Position numbers and translations under genes: made by a program. Below the pieces are notes generated by a model, which was not told the origin of the DNA, ran no database searches, and saw only the letters and a list, made by a program, of their open reading frames with translations. From positions 62,001-126,000 of the forward strand of contig FWCC01000162.1 in the NCBI GenBank assembly GCA_900169235.1: a stretch of DNA of 64,000 bases, given 5' to 3'. The stretch's first letter is position 1. Each line of letters opens with the position of its first letter. Origin of the DNA: Zarea fungicola. Taxonomy: Eukaryota > Ascomycota > Sordariomycetes > Hypocreales > Cordycipitaceae. This document shows positions 21,614-31,898 of this stretch, piece after piece.

Positions 21614-22381
21614 ATGAAGTCTTTCGTTGCTGCCGCCCTCATCTCCATCGCCGTTGCTGACCCCGGCCTCCTTGACGGTCTTGGCGGCGTCGTTGGCGGC
21701 GTTGTTGACGGCCTCACGGGGAGCACAGGAGGCATCTGCATCGACGTCGTCCTGCCGCCCACTATCGATGTTCATGCCGCGATCGGTCACTGTCCCACCA
21801 AGGCCCCTGGCTCGGGTGAGGGCTCGATGTGGCACCCATCTCACCCCGGCGTGGACATGGATGGTTGCGACGATCAGGGCAGTGACGATTGGCACTATGT
21901 CCATCACTGCGAGGCCTGCGAGCACAACCACCACACTTGGACTACGTCTACCGCCACCAACACTGTTACCAAGACCGTGATTGACTGCGCGCCCACAGTG
22001 ACGAACTGCCCTGCCCGCACGACCGAGGTCACTACTGTGACCACCACCATCTGCCCGGCCACCGTCACTGCAAGCACGACCGAGGTGCCCGTCACTACTG
22101 AGGTGCCCGTCACTACCACTGCCACTCCCGTTGTCATTGAGACGTCTACTCCTTGCCCCGAGACCACCACCATGGCCCCTCCCCCTCCTCCTCCCAGCAC
22201 CTTGACTACCTCTCCTTGCCCTGAGACCACCAAGGCTCCCCCCGCTCCTCCTGCCACCGTTGTTGTTCCTCCTTACCACCCCAACAACACCTGGACCCAG
22301 CCCCCCGTCGTTGTCGGCGGCGCCGGCCAGGCTCAGATCGGCATCTTCGCCGCCATCGCTGCCGTCGTTGCTCTTCTGTAA
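21614..22381 (+). CDS. GPI-anchored Thr/Pro-rich cell-wall protein with His/Cys-rich segment
   Basis: Single exon, 255 residues. The signal peptide is MKSFVAAALISIAVADP. A Gly/Val segment (LLDGLGGVVGGVVDGLTG) is followed by a segment of about 50 residues dense in His, Asp, Cys and Trp (residues about 75-115, for example DDWHYVHHCEACEHNHHTW). A Thr/Val/Pro-rich region with TTEVPVTTEVPVTTT repeats and regularly placed cysteines in CPAT/CPETT units follows, of a type seen in heavily O-mannosylated fungal wall proteins. The C-terminus is a hydrophobic tail (IGIFAAIAAVVALL) after a small-residue Gly/Gly/Ala cluster, a classic GPI attachment signal. Likely place: plasma membrane or wall. Function unknown. 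The start at 21614 is preferred because the signal peptide begins there. Confidence 0.85.
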   Translation: MKSFVAAALISIAVADPGLLDGLGGVVGGVVDGLTGSTGGICIDVVLPPTIDVHAAIGHCPTKAPGSGEGSMWHPSHPGVDMDGCDDQGSDDWHYVHHCEACEHNHHTWTTSTATNTVTKTVIDCAPTVTNCPARTTEVTTVTTTICPATVTASTTEVPVTTEVPVTTTATPVVIETSTPCPETTTMAPPPPPPSTLTTSPCPETTKAPPAPPATVVVPPYHPNNTWTQPPVVVGGAGQAQIGIFAAIAAVVALL

Positions 22382-23029
22382 ATAAACATCAACAATTTCT
22401 TGATGCTGTCAGAGTCCGAGTCAGCTTGCAGGGTTGTAAATGTTTCTCACCCTTCATCGACTCGCGCTCTCTATACAACAACAAACTCATGAAGTTTATG
22501 GGATATATTGCAGAGCGGAACATACAAAACATGCACACAACAGCAAATGGCCCTTCCCGAAAATGTCTAATATCTTGGCGGGGGACAGCACTTTCTCTTT
22601 TGTGGCGACTTTCTTCTTTACTTATTTTACACGGGGCGATCTTGTCAGACGGCTATTGGGAGCAGCTGGCGTGATTGGGGTAATTCTTTATACACGAGGC
22701 ACAGGTTTGGGGTTGGCCTTGATTCTATTGTACTTTAACTTTCTGATTTAAACAATAAAAGTGGTTCTCACAACACCTCCTTGTTCCTTTCATTGAATAT
22801 TTTTTCGTTTGTGATCTCTCGGGTTTCCGTTTATAGTCCACTCGATACCTCTCCCATCTCCGGCCCCGAATAACCCTTTGCTCTTATTGTCTTCCACGTC
22901 TTGGCATCTTCTGTCGTTGTGTTCTGCTTCTGAGTGGCATTGAATGCTGAAAGTCGGCCGGGAGCAAAATGTCTGTATCCTTTATATTCTATATTGATTA
23001 CTATATTCTTGTATTTCGCGGAAGCTGCG
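22382..23029. other. Convergent spacer between GPI protein and CENP-O-like gene
   Basis: Holds the 3' ends of two convergent genes. Short open frames without features; no RNA gene seen. Confidence 0.5.
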
Positions 23030-24033
23030 TCACGAGCCCGCCGCATAACGCCGCAGCTTGCGTGCGATATCATCTACCCCGTCCCTCGCATCAAACAGCT
23101 GCTGGGTAATCCGCCAGTCCCTCCCCTCCGGCCCAAACACCACAAACTTCTCCACCTTGCCGTCCTGGTCCATGACGATGCGCCCGTTCCGCCCATCCGC
23201 CCATGCCAGCTTGATGTGCTTGGCCTCTACATCCGCAATACCCGCCTCCACCACGTCATTCACACCGACCGCCGTCCTGCCTTTGCGCTGCAGGCCCACT
23301 GTCCGTCGTAGGTCCGCCGTCAGGCCCAGACGGTTGTGGAAGCGCATAATGTCACGCCGCAGGGCCCGCACAAAACGCACCAGGTCCTGCCTCGTCGCTG
23401 TCGTGGGCGTCTGGCCTGCTGCAGACGTGCCAGTGCTCCCTGAAGGTCGCGGCGGCGGCAGGTGACGCGCGGCGAGGCCGGCGAGGGGAATCGCGGGCGG
23501 GACGGTGTGGCGATGGACGCGGAGGTAGCGTCGCGCGTCGCTGCCGCCGTCGGCGTCGGAGTAGGGCCGGTTGAACATGACGTAGTAGGGGCGCAGGAAG
23601 TGGCCCTGGGACATGACCTCGAAGCGGATGCCGAGGACGTGCCCGCCATCGACGGCGTTGGGGTCTGGGTCGTGGATTTTAAAGGCGGTTATGGGCGTTG
23701 ATATGCGATATGTACATTGTTGAATGTAGGCCGCCTGTTGGGCAGAGCGCGTTTGGAGCTTGACTATATCGGCCCCGTTTCTGCTAGAGGAGGCGGTTTT
23801 TAGCAGCGATGACGATGCTGTTGTGGCGGGGGCTTGTATGATGCTTTGTATCGGTGTCGAGGAGAGTATTGTTGAGCATTCTATTTGGAGTCTTTTTTGC
23901 ATGGCTGCGACTGGGTCTTGTTAGCCTTGTGCTGTGTTGTCATCTGGTCGCGTCGCATACCTCGTCTTTTTAGAGAGGCAATCTCTTTATCAAGAGGATC
24001 AACTTGTGATCTGGAGTTTTCTTGGTCCTCCAT
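23030..24033 (-). CDS. CENP-O / Mcm21-like inner kinetochore protein
   Basis: Probable subunit of the COMA/CCAN complex that links centromeric nucleosomes to the outer kinetochore. Two exons, 24033-23961 and 23904-23030, 315 residues. Exon 1 gives MEDQENSRSQVDPLDKEI followed by ASLKRR, the short N-terminal coil seen in Mcm21. The intron has donor GTATGC and acceptor CGCAG. The conserved core is FKIHDPDPNAVDGGHVLGIR, then a segment ending LRPYYVMFNRP, then YLRVHRHTVPPAIPLAGLA, which is the CENP-O family hallmark (the HRHT-P-IPL pattern). A basic, coiled C-terminal part follows. The partner CENP-P/Ctf19 is not in the window. The match rests on motif recognition. Confidence 0.78.
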
Positions 24034-24657
24034 TGTGTTAAAATGGCGAATTTGGGTATCATGGAGGTTAGAATTAAGTAGTTGGAGGTTCGAGTTTGCG
24101 ATGCTGGAACCCGCGTCTTGTTTACGCGCAGCGCGGGGCGGCGATAAGATAACGGCCCGCGATCCGGATAGTGGGCCGCCCGCGTTCTACCACTCGACTC
24201 GTCTATTTAAAGCACCTCAATTTTGTATGTAAAGAAAGACATGAATATCTTGGCTAACACTTTTTAAAATTCATTGCAATACTGGAGTATCGCCGCTCCG
24301 AAGCAATTCAGGCCGTAGCTTAAACTCACTAACAAGGGCCTCCCTTGCAACGCATCATCGCAGCGTCTAGTCTATCAAGCCACGAAAGCTTATAATAATC
24401 TTCTTCTGCAACAGGCCATCATTTCTCCGTCTTCTGCTGTATAAAACCACCGCCCAGTTACCTTGTCCTGGCTTCGTCAACTCCCTAACGTTTTCAACAG
24501 CATCACATTGAACGTAGTTGCTCCTGCGACTAATTTTTCCCCCGGCCTACTAAAGACAATCCATGTTTGCTACATCTATATGCTTATGCAAATCCACATG
24601 CGCTAACATTCGTTGTTTAAGCTGCAGCAGACCTGTCCACAGGAATCACCCGTCGAG
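24034..24657. other. Divergent spacer between CENP-O-like gene and membrane protein gene
   Basis: Shared promoter region of two diverging genes. TATAAAAC at 24440-24447 could be a TATA element for the plus-strand gene. No other feature. Confidence 0.4.
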
Positions 24658-25215
24658 ATGCCGCAGATGGACCGCGCAAAAGCTTCCCAAAAATACATCA
24701 ACGACAATTACACACCACCAAGCGACGACGTGGAAGCACAGGAAATGCAAGTTTTCAATTCGTACCATGACTACATCTCCCGTGGTGGTTTACACAAATG
24801 GCTTGCCCAAGGCTGGGAAGGGAGAGTCATTCACATCATATTTCTCTTATGTGGAAGCCTCCTACTCACTACTTCCCTGGGATTCATCCCTTTTTTCGCT
24901 CAACTCTTCAACATACATGTTTTTTGTGACCCAAGCGATGCAGCCTTTGAAGTGTTCATACCAATGAAGTATTCGCCGGTTGTGTTTGCCGTCGCAGTCA
25001 CGATAGAACTGCTTGCGTATGCTCTATGGTTCTTTTCAGGGCTATTTGGCAGCACATATCGCAATCCGTGGTTTGGGTTCCCTGTTTTCCATTTCTTCTG
25101 TTTTTTTTTTAACCTTTTGGGAGCAATGGCGGCCTATTGCAAAGAACCTGATACGAGCCAAGATTCCACCGTTTTAGATGGAGAGCGAACTTCATTTTAT
25201 CTGACAATTAATTAG
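24658..25215 (+). CDS. Small membrane protein with three or four helices, unknown function
   Basis: A single exon of 185 residues from the first ATG (24658). A charged N-terminus of about 50 residues (MPQMDRAKASQKYINDNYTP) precedes hydrophobic segments at roughly 65-85 (VIHIIFLLCGSLLLTTSLGF), 115-135 (SPVVFAVAVTIELLAYALWF) and 150-170 (FPVFHFFCFFFNLLGAMAAY). A short acidic tail follows. I recognise no family. Codon use is less GC-biased than in the core genes, which suggests a lineage-specific gene or lower expression. An intron near the 5' end cannot be excluded. Confidence 0.5.
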   Translation: MPQMDRAKASQKYINDNYTPPSDDVEAQEMQVFNSYHDYISRGGLHKWLAQGWEGRVIHIIFLLCGSLLLTTSLGFIPFFAQLFNIHVFCDPSDAAFEVFIPMKYSPVVFAVAVTIELLAYALWFFSGLFGSTYRNPWFGFPVFHFFCFFFNLLGAMAAYCKEPDTSQDSTVLDGERTSFYLTIN

Positions 25216-26025
25216 ACCTATTAGTTTCTCATCCTTGAGCGAAAACCAAAGACTCTTATTGATTTGAATTCCAGCTCTAAATGGGCGAGTTTTGGTTTAC
25301 TCCATGGCTTCATGAAATCTAGCTGTTGAACTTGGCACTGCCCACTATAAGTCAAATAGACGCAGCGAGTACGTAGCGCTGTTTATATACACAGCCTATA
25401 TTGCACACATAAACGAAGGCAAGCCGTAGCAGCCTCCGTGGAAATTTTGTAGTGAGGACCTCTAGTTTCTTACAGATAAGAGCAAAGCACAAAATAAATA
25501 AGTCGCTGTGTTGTAGGGGCACGCAGTTAGCCAGTGGGATACCACACGCTAACAGTAAGCAATTCAAGAGCGCAGCTTCGGCTTATAGTGAGCACAGCCA
25601 GCGACGGCGGGGAATTATCTACGAACCACCAACTGGTAAAAACAAGAAAGCTGGGATTCGGGATGAATTACGCCTAATAACTAAAAATGACAAGTCTAAT
25701 TTACTTGAGTACGATCCGCCCGACTTCTTGGAATGACGAGATGCGGGAGTCGATGCCGAAGTACTTGGTTCTGGCTTGCCTTACTCTCTTTCATGCATGA
25801 TTCATGCCACTCGGATTTCTGCTAAAGGGAATTGTTTTCTACACCTTCGTACGCACGAAATTTCATGGTTAGCGCCTTGGGGGCCAGGCAGCCTTGCATG
25901 CATGCAGGCAGGTAGGTCCCTCATCCGCTGAGCTAGGCGCCCAGTCGCGACAATCCAGCTCGTAGTCCAACAATGTAAACTGTTGTGATAACGGAGTAGG
26001 TGTACGGCCCTTGACTGCGTCCAAA
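25216..26025. other. Spacer before the NACHT gene
   Basis: About 810 bases. A minus-strand stretch near 25920-25950 resembles the 5' half of a tRNA D-arm but lacks a T-arm. No gene supported. Confidence 0.45.
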
Positions 26026-29000
26026 ATGCCGTCGTTATCAACTGAAGATATCCAAAGTATCGAGAGGCTGAGTGAGGAGTATGGAATATCCTTTCATGCG
26101 AATCTTGACTCTTCACAGTGGCCGATAAGCCACAGGCAACTCTTCCAGGATGTTCACGATCTTACGGAGCGAAGATTTCAGACCTACGCCGTCGACATAG
26201 CTACCCAGACCAACGAGCCATGGAAGGAGGAAATCAAATACCTGGCTGAAGAATTAACTTCAAACAGCTCTCACTGTACTGGCGCCAACGAGGACACCTG
26301 GAGGTCTGCTTGCGAACCCATCATCTTTGCAAGACTGAGCTCGGAAGTCAACTGGTCGGTGCTGCCAGCTTTGATCATTTTACGCGCTTTATTCGCTAAC
26401 CTCTACCAGCCGAAAATGTCGGGGGCGAATCTGGCAATCAGAGATCACGGCGGCTCGTCGAACATCCTCCGAGCAGTCTAAATCACCCAATGAACGGCCC
26501 AAAGCTTTACTTCCCTGTCGATGTCGTCGTGGCTCAGTCACCATCAGCCAGTAAGTCAGGGTAGATGAACCGAAACATCTTAAGAGTATCAAACACTTAT
26601 TTTTTTTTATCAGTCTAAGAGGGGTTGGCACTCAAAAACTTTTTGGTTATCGAAGAAACGAGGCTGTGATTCACGATCCCGACGTCGCCAAAAGGCTAAC
26701 AAGGAAAGGCGAGCGACCCGATACAATTTACGGCCTCCGCCGGACCAAAAATATTAAATCACTCCTTAATAGCCATACCGGGCAGTCGGAGGAGACAAGT
26801 ACTGGCAGCAGCCGCCGCAAAGTCCACGAGCTCCTGGGTCCCTCCAATTCCGGCCAACCCATCAAACAAACAGGCGATGCGCCCATATTTCCATTTCTCC
26901 TTTATGAAGCAAAATCAGGGTCAGCTGCGGATGACTGGCACTCTATTAGGATGCAATCCTGCTTCCCAATCCGTACATTTCTTGAGACGCAGTGGCGACT
27001 CCGCTCTTTATCTGGGCAACAACCCCAAGAGCGACCTCCCCCTGTTGTTTGGTTCTTATATAACAAAGGGGAAGACTGGAGACTTGCCATCGCATTTATA
27101 GAAGACGGTGTCCCAGAGTTTAACAAAGCGGGCACGTCGAATTGTGTGCGTTTTTGCGTTGCCGACCTCGAGTTTTGGCTAACATGTCACAGAAAATCGC
27201 CGATGTCTGGCATGGCTCCATTGCCACATTAGATAAATCGCTGCAGCTATTATTACTTGTTGATTACATTTGCGACTGGGCTCGCAGAATATATCGAGAA
27301 ACTGTTATCGAACAGCTCAAGACGCTAGCTCCCGACCATGAATCTGTCTCTGATTTTGAGGCTGACGGCGTAGTAAATGAGGCAACTGAGAATATAAGCA
27401 CTTGTATGCATTCCAACGCATTCGTTGCTGAAGGGAACTCCTACGGTGTAGGCGAGGGTACCAGTAACATTGCTGGTAATAACGTAAGCGGCTCCTCAAA
27501 CCGCACCTGGGATCCTGCTGATATTGGACTTACAAAGACATTGTATGGGTGTTTGCGCGCCAGCTTTGAGCTCGGACATCGAAATGCACGCAAAAACATG
27601 ATCACCTCAAATTATCCTGCAACATTTGGTTGGCTGTTCAATGAATATGACAAACATGAGGAGGATTCCGAGAGCGAGAGCACGTCCGAAGGTGGAAGCG
27701 TTGAAAGTGATGAACTCTCAAGCATCAATTCTGCTATGCAGTTCGGTGAAAGCTTCGCTGATTGGCTTGAATGCGGCCAGGGGATGTATTTGATCTGGGG
27801 CAAGCCAGCGTCAGGGAAGAGCACACTGGTGAAGTTTGCGTTAGCCCACCCAGCGACAAATCGAGCGCTGCAGAAGTGGAATCAAGGCTCAGCAATTCTC
27901 GACCACTTTTTCTGGAAACCGGGTAACGTCTTGCAGCATAGCATCAAAGGTTTCCTATGCTCACTACTCTCACAAATTGCGGCTGTGGATCCAACAACCA
28001 TCCTCGAATGCTATCAAGCGCTGCACGGTACTGAGAGCAAGAAGGAAGCGTCTGACTGGGATTCAGATGAACTCCAAAGCCTCGCCCTGCACTATTTTGA
28101 GAAATCGCATCAATCATACTGCATCTTCATTGACGGTCTTGACGAATTACGAGACATGGATGAGATTCATTGTTTCATGCACCTTATCGACAGTTTTCAA
28201 GCAAGACCTCTTGTTAAAATATGTTTATCAAGCCGGCCTGATCTAATTATTCGGACTCATTTTCAGCGTCATCCCAGCGTGCGGATGCAAGACATGACGA
28301 AGCATGATATTGAGACATTCGTCGTGAACTCATTACATGAAGCTACCACCTGTGCAATGTCCAACATTGACGTGGAACAGCTTGCTACTAGGATCATTGA
28401 AATGGCTAGTGGTGTTTTCTTATGGGCCGTACTGGTGGTGAAGCAGCTGAAACGGGGCATCTCTAATCGCGATTCAGACGAGGAGCTGAGTCGCCGGTTA
28501 GATGCTACTCCTGTGGATTTGTTTGAACTTTACAAAGACATGTGGCTACGCTCGAATGAAGATCATTCTATCTATCGGCGGATTTCTTCCGCGTATTTCA
28601 GACTGACGAGCCTTTTGCACAAAAAGTTTCTACCTGTATACATGCCCTGCCTGATGGCGGAAAGACTGCCCATGTTTGAACTTGCCGCGGGTTCTGACCC
28701 CATGCTTACCAACTGGATATTGACCGATGACCAACCTACCCCACACAAGCAACTTCATGAGGCATGCCGAACAACAGCGGCGAGGGTGGAAGCCAGCTGC
28801 GGTGGACTTCTCGAGGTTTATCATGACCCATCAACTCGGCCTGGCGAGCTCTGGCACTCCTCACCTGCTTGTTTAGACCACGAACTGAGCCTATCCGTTG
28901 ACTTTGTCCATCGAACTGCATATGACTTTTTAGTTGACACGGAAGAAGGCCGGATTATCCGAGACGAGACAGCGGCATCTTTTGACGAGGTATTCACTAC

Positions 29001-30273
29001 CATTTTCCTAGGCTGCCTTATGCGATCTCGCGTTTTGCGAACGGCAGTTCGGTGTCAGACATGCACTGATGATCTCTGTCATGAATTTATGAGTAGTGTC
29101 GAAGTCTTTCTATATTCTCTCGCGAAGTTGCGAGAGCAGCTCTCCTATAACACTGTTGAATCTCTACTGTCGAGAATTCGGATTGTGTTGAGTGAAGACT
29201 ACTTATTTGTTGAGAACGAATACACAGTGGACACAGCAGTATACTTTCTCGCAACTGCCGGCCGTTACGGGTTTAGTGAGTATGTCCAGAAGCACCTAAC
29301 GAAACGCCATGGACAAGACGCACGGGATGCGGCGGTCTTTATCTTGAGAGAAATCTGCGCCTTCGAAGAAAGGGACCACCGCTTTTTAGCGTGTAAAAAC
29401 TTCCCGGGCCGATATCAGCTTATCAAATACATTTTAGAAATGTACTGGACGCCATATGACATCATTTCCGAAGATCTTGGCAATGGTTCTTTTATGCGCC
29501 ATAAATACGACCTTGGTGATCCATGGCTTCAATTCATTATCGGTATCCTGTCATACCTAGAAAGGGAGAATGTTGATGTCTCGATAGCTGCATTCATGAT
29601 GCGAACTATTGAGGCCTTTTTAGATGCCGGCTTTCCCAGAAACGGGTATGTGGCAATTGCCATGGAATACGACCAACTTGACGACGTTTGCCACGCAATC
29701 TCACTGGAAAACTGTTTTTCTGGTCCACAAGAAGATAATTGCATTGTAGTGAAGGTTTCTCTCTGGCTATTGCTTGAAGTAGTTGTCAGACGCCTTCAAC
29801 CGGGCTGTTTCGCAAATCTTGAATCAGGAAACCCGCCGGAGCAGGCATTGATTCAGCTCATGCTATTCAGGACGAGTCAATGCGTACCTTGCAGTTATTT
29901 TATCCCACAGGAAGATGAGCAGTCAAAACAAGTAGTGGAGTTGATACTGTACTGGTTCAAGGGCGATCTTATCTCCGCCTCAAAACATCGAGAAGCAATG
30001 CCGGAGCAGACACAAATTGGCAGTTTCGATCTAAGCGACATGACAATGGCGATACATGAAACGGTCAAAAAATGCATCCCCTTTGCATCGAAAACGGAGG
30101 ACTGGGAAGGGGTGGTTAGAAGTTCCGGGCTGCAGCTGTCGCGTTTGCCCTTGTATGTTCGGGTTCCTCTCTCCGAGGGGTACGTCGGCTGGATCCGACG
30201 GTTTCTTGTAAAAAAACTACTACTACTAGATCGCCGGCTGAACCGGGACAAGACTGAGGAGCAGGTTCAGTAA
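26026..30273 (+). CDS. NACHT (NLR-type) STAND ATPase with PD-(D/E)xK-like N-terminal domain
   Basis: Four exons: 26026-26354, 26410-26550, 26614-27145 and 27193-30273; 1360 residues with all phases consistent. Residues 1-330 form an N-terminal domain. It contains RPDTIYGLRRT (Asp 193) and FPFLLYEAKSG (Glu 255, Lys 257), together matching the PD...(D/E)xK pattern of restriction-like nuclease folds. Around 340-370 DKSLQLLLLVDYICDWARRI links to the ATPase. WGKPASGKSTL (about 536) is the Walker A loop and YCIFIDGLDELRD (about 644) the Walker B/NACHT motif. LSSRP follows as a sensor-like motif. SLSVDFVHRTAYDFLVDTEE near 910-930 is typical of the region after NACHT in fungal NLRs. No WD40, ankyrin or TPR repeats are visible at the C-terminus. 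Fungal NLRs act in heterokaryon incompatibility and possibly immunity. A nuclease effector is my inference; catalytic activity is unproven. Confidence 0.85.
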
Positions 30274-31898
30274 GGGGTCCTCGATATATGAGTGGGATGA
30301 ATGCCGAGTGTCAACAGATGGATACTGGAGAGGCGTCAAGCGGATCCAAGGCTGTAGTAATCCGAGTCCAGATGCGTCAAGGCCGAGGGGTGTAACTCGG
30401 TTAACCCTCCTTTGCAATGCAAGTTTTATCTATTTAACCAGTAGTTTCTATTTCCTGCGAAGTCGCAAGTCGATACATGGCGCAGATGAACGTAACCTAC
30501 CAAAGTTGACTATCTTGAAATCTATAGATGTGCAAGAGCACGCACCAAAGAATAGCAGGAACGATTGTCGAATTCCCTACAATCTTCAGCATGAATAGGT
30601 ATTTTCATACCAGGATGTAATTTTAAATAATAAACAATAAATCTTGAAGAGTTGGATCAAGGAGAAAGTCGTTTGTTTGCGCTTGGGCCAGTGCGTTGCC
30701 CGAAACACAAAGTACCAAAGTACCAAGAAGGAAGAAGCAGCTTGGGGAAGATGCAGCTGCCCCACTGGATGGACTGAATGTGGGGAAGTACAGAGGGAGT
30801 ACTCGGTACCTGTACGAGGATAAAGTGAGCAAGGACTACTAGGTAAAGTGATGCATGCTTGCTTGGGCAAGAAAGAAAGAATTGCCAGGCAAGTTTAACT
30901 GTAGCCAACTAGATGGAGCTTGTCTACATATTGGTTCACTTTGGTAATGCCAACCCAGATCCTTATTTAGCAAACTGTGTATCCGCAAGCACGTACGGAG
31001 TACTGGGTACCTAATGATTAGTTCATAGCCTTTATTAATAGAACCCCTGAATGCCCTACCAGGCCAGGCCTAGCTCGGCCGCTCAGGTGCAATTCAAGAC
31101 GCCTCAGGGCAGTCCCACGGCTCAGGGCAACAGGGCCCCCAATCTGAGATGCTCCAGTTCCCCAAAAAACCCCTGGCAGGAAAGGACTTATCTTGGCTCA
31201 AGCACAGTTTCCCATCTACCCGGGTTCATGGAGGGTTTCTGATTGCATCCAGGCCGGTTCTTTTTCCTTGTTCCTTCTTGTCTTGTTACTCCTCAAATTC
31301 TCCGTTGGGTTTGCTCTGTGTGCATACCAGCAGTTCACGGCCGACGCCATCCTCCGTACAAAATCCATTTCGCTTGCCCGACCTTTGCCGCACCAACGCT
31401 CGCTCCAAATTTGTAAGCCCTCTTGGTTGACTTGAGGCCACGGTAGCGTCGCCACGCAGTCCGACAGCCCGGTTTGCGCGTGCCCGCATTTGCGACTCTT
31501 TGCTTGGTGGTACTTGTGATTTCTTTGCCACGGGTACTTTTTATTTTTCCTTCTTTTCGACATTTTTCACTCTTTTGTCTATTACTTCTTCGCTCTCTTC
31601 TCTATCCCAACTTGATCGACTTTGCTGTTGCGTGCCAGCCACTACTCCCACTCCCACTACGACTCAAACTGCGACTCGTTGACGACACAATAAACTTTGC
31701 GCGAGACGGACAACCCACCGAAACCGAAAAAAAAAGGACAAAAGAAGAAATACAAACATTTTCATCTTTTTAACCCACAATTGACCGCTCTTTTATACTT
31801 TCGATTCTTCCTTCTCGACCTCATCCAGCCAACTGGTTCAGACCCCCGTCGTGCACTTTGCTTCTTCCACCCCCCTCAAAGTCCTACAGCTTTTTCCT
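30274..31898. other. Spacer and leader of the acetyl-CoA transporter gene
   Basis: About 1.6 kb. 30700-31020 is unusually rich in GTAC words, including TACGGAGTACT at 30994-31004 and GAGTACTC near 30798. From about 31260 the plus strand becomes T/C-rich, then CA-rich, which fits a long 5' leader. No gene supported. Confidence 0.45.

Noticed and set aside
25905..25955. tRNA-like 5' half (CTAGCTCAGCGG on the minus strand)
   Set aside because: No T-arm motif, no acceptor-stem pairing and no anticodon arm at the right distance.
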